A stretch of DNA of 64,000 bases from Vreelandella subglaciescola (GTDB taxonomy: Bacteria > Pseudomonadota > Gammaproteobacteria > Pseudomonadales > Halomonadaceae): assembly GCF_900142895.1 (NCBI RefSeq), contig NZ_LT670847.1, positions 2,728,001 to 2,792,000 of the forward strand, in the 5' to 3' direction. Positions 9,323 through 18,514 of the stretch are shown here, one piece after another (positions within the stretch are counted from its first letter, which is position 1; every line of letters starts with the position of its first letter). A program made the position numbers and the translations under genes. The notes under the pieces are model-generated. The model was given only the letters and a program-made list of their open reading frames with translations. It made no database searches and had not been told where the DNA came from.

Positions 9323-11182
9323 CTACTGGTAGCCTTTGGCCTGCAGGCGGAACAGGAAGGCGTAGCGGCCATTCTGCTCAAGCAATTCCGCGTGGGTGCC
9401 GCGCTCGATAATACGCCCGCGATCGACCACGAAAATTTGCTCGGCGCTTCTCACCGTCGAGAAGCGATGCGAGATAAGAATCGTCATCTTGTCGCGGCTG
9501 TGCTCGCGAAAGCGCGCAAACACATCGGCCTCGGCGGCGGGATCCATCGCCGCGGTGGGTTCGTCGAGCACCAGAATATCGGCGTTCTGGCGCATATACG
9601 CCCGGGATAGCGCAATTTTCTGCCACTGCCCGCCGGAAAGCTCCTGACCGTTTTTGAACCAGCGCCCCAGCTGGGTGTGATAGCCCTCGGGCATCTGTTG
9701 AATAAAGTCGTCGGCCATGCCGTGGCGCGCGGCGTCTTGCCAGCGTGTTTCATCGTTGAACGCGTGGGTATCGCCGACGCCCAGGTTTTCGCCCACCGGC
9801 AGCTGGTAACGCACGAAATCTTGAAAAATAACCCCGATACGCTCGCGCAGCGCGATGGCGTCCCAGTCGCGAAGATCGGTGCCGTCGAGCAGAATGCGCC
9901 CGCGCGTGGGCGCATAAAGCCGCGTGAGAAGTTTGATCAGCGTGGTCTTTCCCGAGCCGTTTTCACCCACCAGCGCCAGGCTCTGGCCCGGCGCGATATG
10001 CAGCGAAATCTCGTGCAGGACTTCTTTGCCGCCGGGGTAGGCGAAGCTGACGTCTTCAAAGCGCAGGCCGTCGCCGGGCGCCATACCCTGGGTTTGTGTG
10101 CCGGATTCCGCCTCGACGGGATGCTCCAGATATTCGTACAGATTGGACAGGTAAAGGTTGTCTTCGTACATCCCGCTGATCGCCGTGAGACTCGCCGACA
10201 GCGCGCCTTGCCCCTGCTTGAACACCATCAGGTACATGGTCATCTGGCCCAAAGACAGCGTGCCCATGATGGTTTCGACCACCACCCAGCCGTAGGCGGC
10301 GTAAAACGTCAGCGTGCCCAAAAGCCCCAGCGCAAAGCCCCAGCTCTCGCGGCGCAGCGTCAGCCGGCGCTCTTCGGTGAACAGGCGGGTGAAAATCGCG
10401 CGGTAGCGCTGGAGAAACAGCCCCTCAAGGCCAAACAGTTTCACTTCCTTGATGCTGTCTTCCCGGGCGAGCACGGTTTCCAGATACATCTGCATGCGCG
10501 ACTGGGGCGAGCGCCAGCGGAACAGGCGGAAGGCATCGCCGGAGAACTTGGCCTCGGAGATAAACACCGGCAGCGCACCGATTATCAGCACCAGCAGCGC
10601 CCAGGGCGAAAACTGCACCAGCAGCACGCCAAAGCTGGCCAGCGAGATCGCGTTTTGCAGCAGCGCAAACGTCTTGTTGACCAGCCCCAGCGGGCGGGTT
10701 GAGGCTTCGCGGCGGGCGCGGGTGAGCTTGTCGTAAAGCTCGGAATCTTCGAACTGGCCAAGCGACAGGGTACCGGCTTTCTCCAGTATCATCACGTTGA
10801 CGCGGTGCCCCAACCGCGCGCGCAAAAGCGACTGCTGGGCGGCAAGCCCGCGCTGGGCAAGCGCAATCAGCGCGATAATCGCGCCCTCAAACGCCACCAG
10901 CCACAGCACCGGAGTCAGGCTCTGGTGAAGCGGCACAGGTGCGTCGGCCTGCTGTGCCTCCATCGCCGCGACCACGCCGTCAACAATCAGCTGGCCCACC
11001 CAGGCCGCTACCGCCGGCAGCACGCCGGCTACCAGCGTGCACAGCGCTAAGCCCAACATCATGGCGCGCGAGGTTTGCCAGACCAGCAAAAGCGCCCGGC
11101 GGCTGTAACGAAACACGCCGAGAAAGCCGCTTACGGGAGCGGCAGCAGTGGGGCGATGGCGTGAAGCATGAGAAGAAGACAT
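9323..11182 (-). CDS. ABC transporter, fused permease and ATPase (exporter type)
   Basis: 619-residue half-transporter. The membrane domain covers about 25-345 with hydrophobic helices such as 'MMLGLALCTLVAGVLPAVAAWVGQLIV' and 'SPWALLVLIIGALPVFI'. The ATPase has Walker A 'GENGSGKTT', signature 'LSGGQWQKIALSRAYM', Walker B 'ILVLDEPTAAMDP' and the switch His in 'ILISHRFSTV'. The substrate cannot be told from the sequence. It lies 18 bp downstream of an L,D-transpeptidase-like gene on the same strand, so the two may be co-transcribed. It converges on the PvdE-like exporter, leaving 27 bp between stops; whether it belongs to the iron locus is open. Confidence 0.85.
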   Translation of the reverse strand: MSSSHASRHRPTAAAPVSGFLGVFRYSRRALLLVWQTSRAMMLGLALCTLVAGVLPAVAAWVGQLIVDGVVAAMEAQQADAPVPLHQSLTPVLWLVAFEGAIIALIALAQRGLAAQQSLLRARLGHRVNVMILEKAGTLSLGQFEDSELYDKLTRARREASTRPLGLVNKTFALLQNAISLASFGVLLVQFSPWALLVLIIGALPVFISEAKFSGDAFRLFRWRSPQSRMQMYLETVLAREDSIKEVKLFGLEGLFLQRYRAIFTRLFTEERRLTLRRESWGFALGLLGTLTFYAAYGWVVVETIMGTLSLGQMTMYLMVFKQGQGALSASLTAISGMYEDNLYLSNLYEYLEHPVEAESGTQTQGMAPGDGLRFEDVSFAYPGGKEVLHEISLHIAPGQSLALVGENGSGKTTLIKLLTRLYAPTRGRILLDGTDLRDWDAIALRERIGVIFQDFVRYQLPVGENLGVGDTHAFNDETRWQDAARHGMADDFIQQMPEGYHTQLGRWFKNGQELSGGQWQKIALSRAYMRQNADILVLDEPTAAMDPAAEADVFARFREHSRDKMTILISHRFSTVRSAEQIFVVDRGRIIERGTHAELLEQNGRYAFLFRLQAKGYQ

Positions 11183-11200
11183 TCGTCGGTACCCGCCGGA

Positions 11201-11926
11201 TTAACGCTGAGCCAGCTGCTGGCCCGCCGCGCCGTTGCAGCTTAGCTGCGCCGAGCTTGCCAGCCATTCCGCATCGGGATAGTAGGCAAACACGTACTGC
11301 TCGTCTTTCAGGCTGTCGATCAGCGGGTAGGTGACCTCCGTGCGTACTGCCGGGCAGCCGTGGCTGCGCCCCAGCCGGCCGGTCTTGTCGATAAACGCCT
11401 CGCTCACGTAGTCGGCGCCGTGAATCACGATGGCGCGTTCAAACGCCTGATCGTTGACGTCGGGCTCAAGGCCGTCCAGACGCAGGGAATAGCCATTGCG
11501 TCCATAATAACTGTTCATGGTACGAAATAGCCCCAGGCTTGATTGGTGGCTGTCCGGCGTGTTGGAAAACGCCGTGGCCAGCGCGTTGCCCGAGCCCTGC
11601 CCGTGGGAGACCAGCTCCTTGAACAGCAGCTGGTGGTGCTCGAGATCGAACACCCACAGGCGCGGCTTGGACGACGGGCGCGAAAAATCGATCAGTGCCA
11701 GCCGCTCGGCGTCAGGGTCGGCACAGCCCAGCGCCTGAGCGGCCATACGTAGCGCCTGAGGCGTTGCCTCGGGGGCGAGCTGCTTGAGCTGATGGTGGAG
11801 CGGCGTGGTGCCGGCGGACGGCAGCGCCGTAACGCTTGAAAAGAAATTGGCGGCTTGCAGTGGTAACGTAACAACACAAAGGGGCAAGCTCAGCAACAGT
11901 GCCGAGGCTTTTAAACGTAACGCCAT
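11201..11926 (-). CDS. Murein L,D-transpeptidase catalytic-domain family protein
   Basis: About 241 residues from the ATG at 11926, chosen because an AGGA site lies 8 nt upstream and a clean signal peptide follows ('MALRLKASALLLSLPLCVVTLPLQA'); longer starts to 12025 add an implausible leader. The C-terminal region carries 'AIVIHGADYVSEAF' and 'GRSHGCPAVR', i.e. the His and S-H-G-C catalytic elements of the YkuD-related L,D-transpeptidase fold. Probably periplasmic, acting on or crosslinking peptidoglycan. Divergent from the larger LdtD-like gene at 12046, with a 119-bp shared promoter region, and just upstream of an ABC exporter gene. Confidence 0.83.
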   Translation of the reverse strand: MALRLKASALLLSLPLCVVTLPLQAANFFSSVTALPSAGTTPLHHQLKQLAPEATPQALRMAAQALGCADPDAERLALIDFSRPSSKPRLWVFDLEHHQLLFKELVSHGQGSGNALATAFSNTPDSHQSSLGLFRTMNSYYGRNGYSLRLDGLEPDVNDQAFERAIVIHGADYVSEAFIDKTGRLGRSHGCPAVRTEVTYPLIDSLKDEQYVFAYYPDAEWLASSAQLSCNGAAGQQLAQR

Positions 11927-11991
11927 GGACATCATCCTGATGGTGATCAATAAACGGTAAAAGCAGATTAAAAAATACGCGGCGCGCCTGC

Positions 11992-12007
11992 CATGATCCG
12001 CATCATG
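11992..12007. promoter_or_regulatory. Short palindrome between divergent L,D-transpeptidase genes
   Basis: CATGAT-CCGC-ATCATG, a 6-bp perfect inverted repeat in the gap between the two divergent cell-wall genes, 38 bp from the ldtD-like start. It could be an operator for both; no known binding site was recognised. Confidence 0.25.
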
Positions 12008-12045
12008 ACAACGGCAGGACGTCATCGTAACGCAAGGGGAAGGCG

Positions 12046-13704
12046 ATGAATAAGACTCGGCCAGGAAAAAGGCAGACGCCGTGGGTGAAAACCGGGGGCC
12101 TTGCCGCGTTGGCGCTCAGCGCAGCGCTTGCCGCCTTGCCGGTGGCCGCGCAGACGCTGCCGGAAAATGCGCTGGAACACTACATCGCCACGGCCGAGGC
12201 ACGGAGTGACGCGCTGCCGGTCGCGGCGTTTTACCAGCGTTTGCAACAACGGCCGGCGTGGCAGACGCCCGAGCGGGTAGAGGCGCTGGTGAGTGCGCTG
12301 GAAACGCTAAACGAGGATGGTCTGGATCCCGCCGACTATCTGGAGGAAGCAGGTTCCGGGGCAACGCTGATGCAGGCGTTTGAACGCAGCCAGTCGGGCG
12401 ATGCGGTGGCCCAAGCCGCGTTCGACGTGCGCGCCACCCGGGCGCTGCTGTTGGCGCTTGAGCACCTTCAGCGCGGCCGGTTAACGCCCAATGAGGTGGA
12501 GCCGGGCTGGGAGACACCACCGCCGAGGCGGTCGTATTCGATGGCCCGCGTGGCCAATGCAGTGACCGACGGCAAGGTGAAGGAAGCGCTGGCGTTGGCC
12601 CGCCCGGATACCGCCGCTTACCGGCAGCTGCGCGAAGCGTTGGCGGACTATCGCGCGCTGGCGAGCCTGGCGCGCCAGAGTAATGTGCCGCTGGTGCCTG
12701 CGACTGACGACGGCCTACGCCGCGGCGACGAGCAGGCTGACGTGGCAACGTTGCGCCGCCGCCTGGCGTATTGGGGGATGCGCGACGTGCTGTTCGGCGA
12801 CCCTGAAGCCTACGCCCGCATTGACGTCGAAGCGCCGCCGCTACAGCGCTTTGACGCCGCGCTCGAGGCCGCGGTCAAGCGCTTTCAGCGCCGTCACCTG
12901 CTCAGCGCTGACGGCGTGGTAGGGGGCAAGACGCGCCGTGCGCTCAATGCCACATTGTCTTCTCATGTGGATGCGCTGCGCGCCAACCTGGAGCGCGCCC
13001 GCTGGATGCAGCCCATCATGGCGCGTCGTCCGGGCGTGTGGGTAGATATCGCCGGCTACCGCATGCACTACACGCGGCCCGACGGCGAGCGCTGGTCGTC
13101 GAAAGTGATCGTGGGTTCCGCGCGGCGCAAAACGCCGGTGATCCATTCGGCCATTACGCATATCACCGTGAACCCGACCTGGACGGTGCCGCCCACCATA
13201 TGGCGCGAAGACGTGCTGCCTAAGCTCAAACGCGACACGGGTTATCTGGCCCGGCGCAACATGCAGGTGCTGAGCCTCGACGGCGCGCGGCTCGATCCCG
13301 ACGCGATTGACTGGCAGGCGCCGGGCAGCGTGATGCTGCGCCAGTCGTCGGGGCCGCGTAATCCGCTGGGGCGTGTGGTGGTGCGTTTTCCCAATAACCA
13401 GCTGATTTATTTACACGATACCCCCGCCCGTGGGCTTTTTTCCCGTGACCGGCGAGCCCTGAGCTCCGGCTGCGTGCGTGTCGAGGGCGTGCACGAGCTG
13501 GTACGTATGCTGCTGGCAGACACCCATAGCCGCTACCGGCTTGATGAGTTGTTACGGCGCGGCAAGAGTGATTTAAACGTGCGCCTACCCGAGCGCGTCC
13601 CCGTAGCGCTGGTGTATCTAACCGCTTGGCCCGATGCGACGGGCGAGGTGACGTTCCGTCCGGATATCTATCGGCGCGACGGTGCGCTACTCAACGCGCT
13701 TTAG
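12046..13704 (+). CDS. ldtD: L,D-transpeptidase of the YcbB/LdtD family
   Basis: 552-residue periplasmic enzyme that forms 3-3 meso-diaminopimelate crosslinks in peptidoglycan. A basic N-terminus and hydrophobic signal ('LAALALSAALAALPVAAQ') are followed by a scaffold domain, a peptidoglycan-binding-like segment ('RFDAALEAAVKRFQRRHLLSADGVVGGKTRRALN') and the YkuD catalytic domain. The active site reads 'YLHDTPARGLFSRDRRALSSGCVRVEG', with His near 457 and the nucleophilic Cys near 476. Length agrees with E. coli LdtD. GGGGAAGG upstream of the ATG serves as ribosome site. Divergent from the gene at 11926. Confidence 0.93.
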   Translation: MNKTRPGKRQTPWVKTGGLAALALSAALAALPVAAQTLPENALEHYIATAEARSDALPVAAFYQRLQQRPAWQTPERVEALVSALETLNEDGLDPADYLEEAGSGATLMQAFERSQSGDAVAQAAFDVRATRALLLALEHLQRGRLTPNEVEPGWETPPPRRSYSMARVANAVTDGKVKEALALARPDTAAYRQLREALADYRALASLARQSNVPLVPATDDGLRRGDEQADVATLRRRLAYWGMRDVLFGDPEAYARIDVEAPPLQRFDAALEAAVKRFQRRHLLSADGVVGGKTRRALNATLSSHVDALRANLERARWMQPIMARRPGVWVDIAGYRMHYTRPDGERWSSKVIVGSARRKTPVIHSAITHITVNPTWTVPPTIWREDVLPKLKRDTGYLARRNMQVLSLDGARLDPDAIDWQAPGSVMLRQSSGPRNPLGRVVVRFPNNQLIYLHDTPARGLFSRDRRALSSGCVRVEGVHELVRMLLADTHSRYRLDELLRRGKSDLNVRLPERVPVALVYLTAWPDATGEVTFRPDIYRRDGALLNAL

Positions 13705-13742
13705 CCACCGCGCTTGACGCCCTTCTTACGTCCACGCAATAA

Positions 13743-13774
13743 AAAGCGCCGCTCCTTGACGGAGGCGGCGCTTT
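13743..13774. terminator. Bidirectional terminator between ldtD and the M23 peptidase
   Basis: Hairpin AAAGCGCCGCTCC...GGAGGCGGCGCTTT (one bulged base) with an A-run on the left and T-run on the right. It sits between two convergent genes and could serve both. Confidence 0.8.
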
Positions 13775-13821
13775 GCTAGCAGGAAAGAACTAGTAGCCGA
13801 AAGGTCGCACCGAAACACGTG

Positions 13822-15531
13822 TTAGCCGTCGTCGCTGCCGTTATCTGAATGGCGGGAGGTGGCGACGCTGACCGTGCCGGTATCGCCGCTTTCAAGCGCT
13901 GCAATCATCGGTTTGGCATGCTGCTGGAAAGCCACCAACGAATCGCCGTGCAGGCGCGTGTTCTCCGGCAGTTTGACCTTCATGGCGTTGGTTGGGGCGT
14001 TGTTGACGTGAACTTCGTAGTGCAGGTGCGGCCCGGTACTGCGCCCGGTGTTGCCGGAAAGAGCGATACGGTCGCCCATTTCTACCCGATCGCCCTTTTT
14101 TACCAGCGCTTTGGAAAGATGCAGATAGCGGGTGCGGTAGCCGTTATCGTGGCGGATGACCACGTAGCGGCCGGCGGCGTAGTGCTTGACCGAGCGTTCC
14201 ACCCGGCCACCGGCAGGAGCGGTGACCGGCGTGCCGATAGGCATGGCAAAGTCAGTGCCGTTATGCGGGCTGGTACGACCGGTGATGGGATGCTTGCGGT
14301 TGGGGTTGAAGTTGGAGCTTAGCCGATAGCTGCCGTCGAACGGGTAGCGCGAAAAAGCGGGATCGAGGCTGTGGCCATCCGGCGTGTAGAAGGTGTCGTT
14401 CATGGCACTGCGCACCAGCGTCAGATCCAGGCGCTGGCCGCGGTATTTCACCGCTAACACCCGGGAGTCCAACGTCTCGTCGTCGATCATGTCGGACTCG
14501 ACAAGCACCTGAAAGTCATCGCCGCGGCGGCTGTCGCGACGAAAATCAAACTTCTTTTTCAGCAGGTGGGTCAGCTCGGTGACGGCACCGCTGCTCAGGC
14601 CGGTGGCCTCGGCCGAACGGGCAAAGCTACCGCTAACGCTACCGGCATAAAGGCGCTGAACGGGCTCACCTTTGCGTTCGATGGCCTTGACCTCAAGATC
14701 GCCCCCTTCCTGGCGATTGATGAGCACGCCGGCACGGATGTTTTTCATCATCTTCAGCGTCAGTAACTTGCCGTTTTTGTCGACCTGGTAGTCAAAGCTC
14801 TGGCCGGCTCGCCAGCGGGTGAACATATGCGGGTCAGGCAGTTCGTCAAGCAGGCCCAGCACTTCGCTGTAGCCCATGCCCAGCTCGTTCTTCGCCATGA
14901 TCGCGAAGGTTTCGCCGGTGTTGACGATGTGCGTTTTCCACTGGGGCACATAGGTTTTTTGCGCGGCAATCTCCAGGGGTAAAAAGGACACCTCATCAAA
15001 ATTGTCGATGCCGTAATCTTCATAGGAAGTGGCATCGGCGACGGGCGCTTGTGCGTCAGTGGCGCTGACGCTGTCGGCCGCGAGCATACCGCTGCCAAGC
15101 GTGCCGATGACGATGGCGATATGACGCGCACCGTCATCCAGGCGTGCCCCTGTGTTGGCGGCCAGGCGGTCGGCCGGTAGCGGCCGAGGAGCCTCAAAGG
15201 TGCTGGCCGTGGCGCTGTCGATAACGTCCAGATCAATGATTTCGGAGGCCTGAAGCTCGCTCAGGGGGATTTTGTCGCGGGTGGCGTCAAGCAGGCGTGA
15301 GGCGTGGTCGATCGCCGTGGCGACAGGCGTTTTTGCCTGGGCCAGTGACGGCACGCCTGGAGCAGCGTCGTCTGCCAGCGGCACGAACACGCTTTCTACC
15401 GACGCTCCTGATTGACTGTGATCGTGATAGGTCGTGAGTAACTTTTGTGCGCCCAGCACGGTGACCATCGTGGCCACCGGTAACAGTAAAAATTTATGCG
15501 TGCGGGGCAGCGAATGAAGGATTCGCAACAT
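13822..15531 (-). CDS. mepM: M23-family murein DD-endopeptidase (MepM-like)
   Basis: About 569 residues from the ATG at 15531; the longer reading to 15549 needs a TTG start. An N-terminal membrane anchor ('THKFLLLPVATMVTVLGAQKLL') leads to a LysM/OapA-like region (about 190-260, 'QWKTHIVNTGETFAIMAKNELGM') and a C-terminal peptidase M23 domain with zinc ligands in 'HNGTDFAMPIGTPV' (H-x3-D) and 'GPHLHYEVHVN' (H-x-H). Such enzymes cleave peptide crosslinks to allow murein growth. The layout matches E. coli MepM (YebA), though this protein is longer in the N-terminal half. Confidence 0.9.
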   Translation of the reverse strand: MLRILHSLPRTHKFLLLPVATMVTVLGAQKLLTTYHDHSQSGASVESVFVPLADDAAPGVPSLAQAKTPVATAIDHASRLLDATRDKIPLSELQASEIIDLDVIDSATASTFEAPRPLPADRLAANTGARLDDGARHIAIVIGTLGSGMLAADSVSATDAQAPVADATSYEDYGIDNFDEVSFLPLEIAAQKTYVPQWKTHIVNTGETFAIMAKNELGMGYSEVLGLLDELPDPHMFTRWRAGQSFDYQVDKNGKLLTLKMMKNIRAGVLINRQEGGDLEVKAIERKGEPVQRLYAGSVSGSFARSAEATGLSSGAVTELTHLLKKKFDFRRDSRRGDDFQVLVESDMIDDETLDSRVLAVKYRGQRLDLTLVRSAMNDTFYTPDGHSLDPAFSRYPFDGSYRLSSNFNPNRKHPITGRTSPHNGTDFAMPIGTPVTAPAGGRVERSVKHYAAGRYVVIRHDNGYRTRYLHLSKALVKKGDRVEMGDRIALSGNTGRSTGPHLHYEVHVNNAPTNAMKVKLPENTRLHGDSLVAFQQHAKPMIAALESGDTGTVSVATSRHSDNGSDDG

Positions 15532-15873
15532 GAGTAAAAGGGCCGCCAAGTCTTGTAAAAAAAGAAAACATATACGAAATAAGCCTCAGAACCTTACCCC
15601 ATGCGGGAAGGGGTGCATAGACTGTACGTTCATACACAAAGGCGGCATTTGATACAAGAGTAGAACTGGCGTTGGATATAGCTATTTTGGAACACTGTTT
15701 GTTAACGCTGAAAATGAAAGATAGCGCGATGTATGGCGTTTTATTGACCGGCACCAACGCGGCGCATTGACTTTTTTGGCATGCTGGTCGCGGTTTTGTC
15801 AGTCAGTCTTTTTTGAAAGAAGGCTTTTTTGTGTAAAAACGCAGCGTCGCGCTTTGGCGCCAAGGAAAGTGAA
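15532..15873. other. 342-bp divergent intergenic region, no gene seen
   Basis: AT-richer spacer between mepM (minus) and the LysR gene (plus), and so the promoter region of both. I see poly-T stretches around 15770-15840 but no convincing coding sequence and no operator I can name. Confidence 0.6.
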
Positions 15874-16794
15874 ATGTCGCGTGTCACTCTTGCTCAGTGG
15901 CAAATGCTTGCCGCGGTGGTGGACCACGGCGGGTTTGCCCGGGCAGCTGAAGCCGTACACAAAAGCCCCTCTACGCTTAATCACGCGGTGCACAAGCTGG
16001 AAGAGCAGCTTGGCGTGCAGGTGCTGGAGCCGGCCGGCCGGCAGGTGCGCCTGACCGACGCTGGCGAACTGCTGTTGCGGCGCGCACGCCAGCTGGTAGA
16101 AGGCGCCGCCGCGCTGGAAGACGTTGCCTCGCGTCTGGCATCGGGGCTGGAGGCTGAAGTGGTCGTTTCCATCGACCAGATTTTCCCCGAAGCGGCTCAG
16201 GCCAGCGCTCTGGAGCAGTTTTCCCGGCTTTATCCGCAGGTGCGCGTCCAGCTCCATGAAAACGTGCTGAACGGCGGCATCGAAATGCTTCAGGCGGGGC
16301 GCGCTGATCTGGTCGTGACCGGCCTGCAGGCGCAGGGGTTTCTGGGCGAGCCGCTGGGCAGCGTGCGCTTTGTGGCTGTGGCGCATCCCCGGCACTCGCT
16401 GCACCGTCTGGGGCGGCGGCTGGACCTGCGCGATCTGGCCCAGTATCGCCAGCTGGTGGTGCGCGATTCGGCCTTGAGTCAGCCGGCCAGTGCGGGTTGG
16501 CTCAAGGCCGAGCAGCGCTGGACGGTCGGGCACCTGAGCACCTCGCTGGATATGGTCAAGCGCGGGCTGGGGTTTGCCTGGCTGCCCGAAACGCGTATTA
16601 CCGGAGCGCTTGAAAGCGGCGCGTTAAAGGCGCTACCGCTGACCGCCGGCGGCGTGCGCCACGTGCCGGTGCAGCTTTTTTACAGTGATCGTGACCGTGC
16701 CGGCCCCGCTACTCAGGCCGTGGCGCAGGCGCTGCGTCAGGCGGTAGGAAAGCCCGTCGGCGCGCGCTCGAAGCGGTCTCACGCGAGCGGCTGA
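15874..16794 (+). CDS. LysR-family transcriptional regulator
   Basis: 306 residues. Start taken at ATG 15874 with an AAGGA site 9 nt upstream; an in-frame start at 15829 lacks one. N-terminal winged helix-turn-helix 'WQMLAAVVDHGGFARAAEAVHKSPSTLNHAVHKLEEQLG' and then the periplasmic-binding-like effector domain ('EVVVSIDQIFPE...'). It should bind DNA as a tetramer and respond to a small ligand. Its target is unknown; the gene 28 bp downstream (glutathionyl-hydroquinone reductase) is on the same strand and may be co-transcribed, whereas LysR targets are more often divergent, here mepM. Confidence 0.92.
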   Translation: MSRVTLAQWQMLAAVVDHGGFARAAEAVHKSPSTLNHAVHKLEEQLGVQVLEPAGRQVRLTDAGELLLRRARQLVEGAAALEDVASRLASGLEAEVVVSIDQIFPEAAQASALEQFSRLYPQVRVQLHENVLNGGIEMLQAGRADLVVTGLQAQGFLGEPLGSVRFVAVAHPRHSLHRLGRRLDLRDLAQYRQLVVRDSALSQPASAGWLKAEQRWTVGHLSTSLDMVKRGLGFAWLPETRITGALESGALKALPLTAGGVRHVPVQLFYSDRDRAGPATQAVAQALRQAVGKPVGARSKRSHASG

Positions 16795-16822
16795 CAACGG
16801 CGAATTTTGTGAAGGAGGCAGC

Positions 16823-17818
16823 ATGGGATTATTGATCAACGGCGAGTGGCACGATCAGGGTTACGAGACCCACAAGCACGGCGGCGAATTTGTACGCGAG
16901 TCGGCCAAACTGCGTGATTGGATCGGCCACGACGCGCCCCCGGGGAGCCAGGCGCTTGAGCCCGAGGCCGGGCGCTATCATCTGTATGTGTCGCTGGCCT
17001 GCCCGTGGGCGCACCGCGTTTTGATTATGCGCCAATTGAAGGGGCTGGCGCCGCTGATCGGCGTATCGCATACCAGCCCGCTGATGGGGGAGAAAGGCTG
17101 GACCTACCGTGAAGACGAAGGCTCAAGCGGCGATGCGGTTAACGGCGCGGCGTATCACCACGCGCTGTATACGCTGCACGACGGCCATTACACTGGCCGC
17201 GTCACCGTGCCCATGCTCTGGGATAAAAAGCGCGGCGCCATCGTCAATAACGAATCCGCCGATCTGGTGCGGATGCTGAATACCGCCTTTGACGACCTGA
17301 CCGGCGATACCCGTGATTTCTATCCGGCAGCGCTGCGCGAGACGATTGACGCGGTCAATGCCGACGTCTACGAGCACATCAATAACGGCGTCTATAAAGC
17401 CGGTTTTGCCACTCAGCAGCAGGTGTATGAAAAGCACGTTCAGGCGCTTTTCGCGGCGCTGGAACGGATGGACGCGCGGCTGGGCGAGCAGCGCTATCTG
17501 GCCGGGGAATGGCTGACCGAGGCGGACATCCGCCTGTTTACCACGCTGATACGCTTTGACGCCGTGTATCACGGCCACTTCAAATGCAATCTCAAGCGTA
17601 TTGAAGATTACCCCAACCTGTCGCACTACCTGCGCGAGCTTTATCAGTGGCCAGGCGTTAGCGAGACGATCAACATGGCGCACATACAGCGGCACTATTA
17701 TTTAAGCCATGTTTCGATTAACCCCAACGGCATTGTGCCGGCGGGACCGCTGCTGGGGCTTGAGCGCGCCCACGACCGCGCGCGCCTGCCCGGGCGGGGT
17801 GTTTTCCAGCGCGCCTGA
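16823..17818 (+). CDS. yqjG: Glutathionyl-hydroquinone reductase (YqjG/PcpF-type GST)
   Basis: 331-residue glutathione S-transferase of the Xi class. The N-terminal thioredoxin-like domain has the catalytic 'SLACPWAHRVLIMRQLKGL' (Cys about residue 57), and the C-terminal helical domain holds 'WLTEADIRLFTTLIRFDAVYHGHFKCN', both characteristic of enzymes that reduce glutathionyl-(hydro)quinones to hydroquinones with GSH. Cytoplasmic, linked to quinone detoxification. A strong GAAGGAGG site precedes the ATG. A bidirectional terminator follows directly. Confidence 0.93.
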   Translation: MGLLINGEWHDQGYETHKHGGEFVRESAKLRDWIGHDAPPGSQALEPEAGRYHLYVSLACPWAHRVLIMRQLKGLAPLIGVSHTSPLMGEKGWTYREDEGSSGDAVNGAAYHHALYTLHDGHYTGRVTVPMLWDKKRGAIVNNESADLVRMLNTAFDDLTGDTRDFYPAALRETIDAVNADVYEHINNGVYKAGFATQQQVYEKHVQALFAALERMDARLGEQRYLAGEWLTEADIRLFTTLIRFDAVYHGHFKCNLKRIEDYPNLSHYLRELYQWPGVSETINMAHIQRHYYLSHVSINPNGIVPAGPLLGLERAHDRARLPGRGVFQRA

Positions 17819-17834
17819 CGGCCATCAAGACAGC

Positions 17835-17866
17835 AAAAAGGGCACCCCTCGGGGTGCCCTCCATTT
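17835..17866. terminator. Bidirectional terminator
   Basis: GGGCACCCC-TC-GGGGTGCCC perfect stem at 17840-17859 with AAAAA before and ATTTTA after. It separates the convergent yqjG-like and PRC-barrel genes. Confidence 0.88.
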
Positions 17867-17918
17867 TACTGCTGTCTAACGAGAGTCTTAGCCATTAATA
17901 GATGCTGGCTCTCAGGCC

Positions 17919-18500
17919 TTACTCGGTTGCGTCAGACGCAGCGTCCTGGGTTTCTTCGCTCATGTCAGACGCAGCGTTCTGGGTTTTCTGCCAGGCGTTT
18001 TTGGCGCCTTCACGGGTAGACTGCCAAGCGCTTTCAGCGCCGGCCTGGGTGGTCTGCCAGGCATCCTGTGCGTTGGATTGTGCCTGTTCCCACCAGTCGT
18101 GGTTATACGCCGGGAACTGTGCGACTTCGTCGGAGGTGGCGTCGATCATCACGCGATGCTCGGTATCGCGATCACCGTCGTCATCTTTCTCGGTGTAAGT
18201 TTCAAGAGCGAAATAGTCGGTGCCGACTACCATCTCGCGGCCGCCAAGGCCGAGCACTTGACCACTTTCCACCACGAGGGCAGAGACTTTCATCTGCTCG
18301 TCGAACAGGATGTCTTCGACTTCGCCGATCGGCTCGCCTGAACCGTTAACAATGTAGGCGTTGGCATCAAGAATGTCGTCAGCGGCATACATGCCCTGCG
18401 GCCCGGTTTGCGCGTTTTGCTGCTCGGTTTGCGCCTGTGCGCCCAGCGAGAAGCTCAATACGGAAACGCCCAGTGCTGTCATCAGTGTATTCTTGCGCAT
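17919..18500 (-). CDS. Secreted PRC-barrel domain protein with repeated C-terminal tail
   Basis: 193 residues. A signal peptide ending 'GAQAQ' (about residue 24), then a PRC-barrel beta domain (about 40-105, 'ILDANAYIVNGSGEPIGEVEDILFDEQMKVSALVV'), then an Ala/Gln-rich amphipathic tail with an approximately 11-residue repeat ('AWQTTQAGAES', 'AWQSTREGAKN', 'AWQKTQNAASD'). Probably periplasmic; PRC-barrel proteins of this type are common in halophilic and stress contexts, but the function is not established. AGGAG precedes the ATG. The upstream region contains tandem repeats and, 112 bp away, the end of an IS1182 element that may have separated the gene from its promoter. Confidence 0.82.
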   Translation of the reverse strand: MRKNTLMTALGVSVLSFSLGAQAQTEQQNAQTGPQGMYAADDILDANAYIVNGSGEPIGEVEDILFDEQMKVSALVVESGQVLGLGGREMVVGTDYFALETYTEKDDDGDRDTEHRVMIDATSDEVAQFPAYNHDWWEQAQSNAQDAWQTTQAGAESAWQSTREGAKNAWQKTQNAASDMSEETQDAASDATE

Positions 18501-18514
18501 AGCTCAACTCCTTT

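Noticed and set aside
9677..10702. 341-codon plus-strand frame inside the ABC exporter
   Set aside because: Antisense to clear ABC motifs; translated sequence is His/Arg/Gln-rich and not protein-like.
15532..15873. A small RNA or peptide gene in the mepM/LysR gap
   Set aside because: Poly-T stretches were seen but no terminator hairpin paired with a promoter and no convincing start with ribosome site.
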